Shown: positions 62,404-64,000 of the stretch, piece by piece
Layout: each line of letters begins with the position of its first letter
Position numbering within the stretch: position 1 is the first letter of the stretch
From: Clostridiales bacterium
Lineage (GTDB): Bacteria > Bacillota > Clostridia > Peptostreptococcales > Acidaminobacteraceae
Assembly: GCA_016342415.1 (NCBI GenBank)
Contig: JAEIOD010000013.1
Coordinates: 1 to 64,000 of the forward strand
Reading direction: 5' to 3'
DNA length: 64,000 nt
Program-made: the position numbers and the translations under genes
The notes under the pieces: generated by a model
Database searches by the model: none
The model's input: only the letters and a program-made list of their open reading frames with translations
What the model was told of the DNA's origin: nothing

Positions 62404-62432
62404 CACACTCTGACTATTGGAGTGTGTTTTTT
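62404..62432 (+). terminator. Terminator of the 61-aa gene
   Basis: CACACTC / GAGTGTG followed by six T. Confidence 0.75.
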
Positions 62433-62601
62433 AATTCACTGCCATCAGAAAGGGAAACCTTGAAGTCACTTGCATCACCTTTTACTTTACGTTGAGTATT
62501 CCTACTTTCTATTTTTTGACTGCGTATTAAATATCAAACCCATCTATATTTGCATTTCCTCTAATTACATAAATTACCCTTGAAGGCGAAAATCATAATT
62601 T

Positions 62602-62694
62602 GATACCAATTTTACATTTTGATATCGCTTTCCTTAATTTAGATACCGTTTTCCAGCTTTTTCCCCTTGTAATTATTTTCACAGGGTGTATACT
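62602..62694 (+). promoter_or_regulatory. Promoter with three phased direct repeats
   Basis: GATACC at 62602, GATATC at 62621 and GATACC at 62642 recur about every 20 bp, each followed by a pyrimidine-rich TTTTCC-like stretch. They sit just before -35 TTGTAA (62667-62672) and -10 TATACT (62689-62694), spacer 16. Two-turn spacing suggests a dimeric activator, for example a LytTR-type one. Confidence 0.5.
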
Positions 62695-62727
62695 CGCAGT
62701 ATATTAATGATGAAAGGAGGAGAGACA

Positions 62728-62964
62728 ATGTCAAACATCATAAAACTTAAGTATTCAGATAAAGGTATTGGCGTAAATTTTTATAACGCAAATGAAGAAA
62801 ATAATTACAAAGAAATAATTGAAAGCATTAAACCTTTAGTTTCGAGTAAAACTTTATTAGGTATTTCAGATGTAAAATGGGATTTAGATAATATGAAATT
62901 AGGTCATAATGATCCTACAGTTAACCGTTTACTCAAAAAAATTACCTTACGATTAGAACATTAA
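62728..62964 (+). CDS. Small hypothetical protein behind a regulated-looking promoter
   Basis: A 78-aa protein (MSNIIKLKYSDKGIGVNFYN...) I do not recognise. AAAGGAGG lies 7 nt before the ATG at 62728; an upstream in-frame ATG at 62686 has no RBS and overlaps the promoter. It is followed by its own terminator. Confidence 0.62.
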   Translation: MSNIIKLKYSDKGIGVNFYNANEENNYKEIIESIKPLVSSKTLLGISDVKWDLDNMKLGHNDPTVNRLLKKITLRLEH

Positions 62965-63004
62965 AAAAGCTTATCTCAAGTTGGAGATTGGGCTTTTTTT
63001 TATT
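62964..63004 (+). terminator. Terminator of the 78-aa gene
   Basis: AAAAAGCTTATCTC / GAGATTGGGCTTTTT, then T-rich tail. Confidence 0.8.
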
Positions 63005-63088
63005 TTAATATAAATTATAGGACTATAACCTGTCTTTCTCTCATTTTAAAATGCGTTCAGAGAATTCTGAAGGGAATTGACAACAATG

Positions 63089-63196
63089 CTACAAACCTCA
63101 ACATCTTGAGTCCATTGAGATAAAGATTTAAATCCCGTCTATGGTACCACTAAAATCGTGACTTCTAGAGAATACTCTATAAGTCGTTTTTAAATT
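63089..63196 (+). repeat. Degenerate tRNA-Leu tail, copy 12, with degenerate terminator
   Basis: CTACAAACCTCAACATCTTG (compare TTACAAAACTCAAAATCCAG), AAATCCCGTCTATGGTACCA (compare AAGTCCCGCTTTCGGCACCA; ends 63149), then CGTGACTTCTAGAGA...TCTATAAGTCG, the remnant terminator. It keeps order and spacing over about 100 bp. It is the most distant copy from the functional tRNA and among the most decayed. Confidence 0.68.
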
Positions 63197-63364
63197 TTTG
63201 ATGATTATACCACTACAGCAGTGGCAGTTCGAATGTTGATCAACAATCATAACTGCTCCAAAACAAGCTAAATAATGCATATTGTGTATCACCTTACATT
63301 ACACTTTGTAATAGTTATTGAATGCAAAACAACTGTACTGTAAACTGTAATGGGAGGAATGATA
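63197..63364. other. Spacer before the last gene
   Basis: About 170 bp with no gene. GGGAGG at about 63353 is the RBS of the next gene. Confidence 0.35.
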
Positions 63365-64000
63365 ATGAAAACAAGAAATATTATAATAGTTCTTATAGTT
63401 GTTGTCATAGCAGTTGCTATGGTTGCTCTAAAAGTACTTCCAAATGATGAATCATACGTGAAAGAAACTGATGGGATTTATCAGCATATTGTCATGGCAT
63501 CAGGTGATTTACAACTGGAGTTAAGAAGAATTCTAGTTGATTCCAATCGCATGAGTATGGAGTATGCTGTAACAAGAGATGGTGAGTTCATGGATGGATA
63601 TGAGGTCAAATTGAATATGCCAGATGTATATCATGAACCTTTTAAACTTACCATGGCGAATGATAATGATTGGCAAGAATATCAGCTAAGTGTATTAAAT
63701 GACCTTCTTGATATGGATCAAACTAAATTGGAAGCGACGATTGAAAAAGACGGTAAAATAATAAAGTTTCCTCCTATAGATTTAGATCTCAATAACTACA
63801 ATATCATGTTTATTGGTGATGTGATGATAAACGAGACCCTGATGTTGAATGAGTGTTCCGTTGAAATCATCAAAATCAGATGCATGGAAAACACTCTAGA
63901 ACTATACTATCAGGTTCATGATACTGAAAACAGTTTTGTTTCTTATTTAAGTTTCTTCCTCTATAACGATGCGGGTGAGAAATATAGGTCAGACAATACA
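63365..64000 (+). CDS. N-terminally anchored extracytoplasmic protein, cut by the window edge
   Basis: At least 212 codons without a stop up to the edge. MKTRN is followed by one hydrophobic stretch (IIIVLIVVVIAVAMVALKVL) that is a signal anchor. The rest (ETDGIYQHIVMASGDLQLEL, MSMEYAVTRDGEFMDGYEVK) is beta-rich and soluble, presumably outside the membrane. I do not recognise the family. GGGAGG precedes the ATG. Confidence 0.75.
   Translation, partial: MKTRNIIIVLIVVVIAVAMVALKVLPNDESYVKETDGIYQHIVMASGDLQLELRRILVDSNRMSMEYAVTRDGEFMDGYEVKLNMPDVYHEPFKLTMANDNDWQEYQLSVLNDLLDMDQTKLEATIEKDGKIIKFPPIDLDLNNYNIMFIGDVMINETLMLNECSVEIIKIRCMENTLELYYQVHDTENSFVSYLSFFLYNDAGEKYRSDNT

Overview
The window is AT-rich DNA that reads with the standard genetic code: TGA is used as a stop, for example at the end of the ParB-like gene near 17,760. 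Strong AGGAGG-type ribosome binding sites, a T-box leader on leuS, an MgtE magnesium transporter, RepA_N-type replication genes and RRNPP-type signalling genes point to a low-GC Gram-positive lineage (Bacillota or a walled or unwalled relative). I cannot name the species.

Layout. 1-5,041 looks like ordinary chromosome: a hybrid sensor kinase, a metallophosphoesterase and an aldose-1-epimerase-like gene. At 5,042-5,128 lies a complete tRNA-Leu(CAA). From there to about 63.2 kb the 3' half of that tRNA, usually with its terminator, recurs at about 26.98, 28.77, 35.74, 37.65, 39.68, 42.41 and 53.62 kb. More decayed copies lie at 48.71, 48.83, 50.28, 57.59 and 63.09 kb. Each copy begins at the anticodon loop (ACTCAAAATCC) and ends at the encoded CCA. 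The better copies are preceded by a conserved block of roughly 120-150 bp with GCTAAC repeats. I read this as a serial array of integrative cassettes in one tRNA gene.

Cargo by cassette. A (5.1-27.0 kb) is the only one with mobility genes: an integrase split by a three-recombinase (RIT) element, an excisionase, a RepA_N-type initiator, iteron-like repeats and a small RNA. It also carries a DUF262 pair, a ParB-like/Mrr-like pair, a PIN-like gene, an HTH-ImmA/PIN pair, a ubiquitin-like conjugation operon and an MBL-fold operon. B holds one KAP NTPase. C holds an unknown 674-aa protein, a HerA/DUF87 ATPase, a colicin-type DNase toxin and an SMI1/KNR4-like immunity protein. D and E each hold one AbiE toxin-antitoxin pair. 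F holds a GNAT and a nucleotidyltransferase. G holds an sce7725/sce7726-like pair, a TIR protein, and a probable peptide pheromone next to its RRNPP-type receptor. H and I hold a GNAT, a MerR regulator, a nucleotidyltransferase and a methyltransferase. J holds an AbiEii remnant, a TetR/flavodoxin pair, an IS3 scrap, a nucleotidyltransferase-like gene and a CD3324-like gene. The last interval holds leuS, mgtE and two small genes. A membrane-anchored protein runs off the right edge.

Taken together, this is a defence and resistance island built by repeated insertion at one tRNA. Most cassettes carry one small operon and no recombinase. The three most interesting points are the cassette architecture, the two-repeat peptide/RRNPP regulator/TIR cluster at 46.5-48.7 kb, and the ubiquitin-like operon at 21.9-24.3 kb, whose E2-like protein has no cysteine at all. 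Family names here are from reading motifs; no database search was run.
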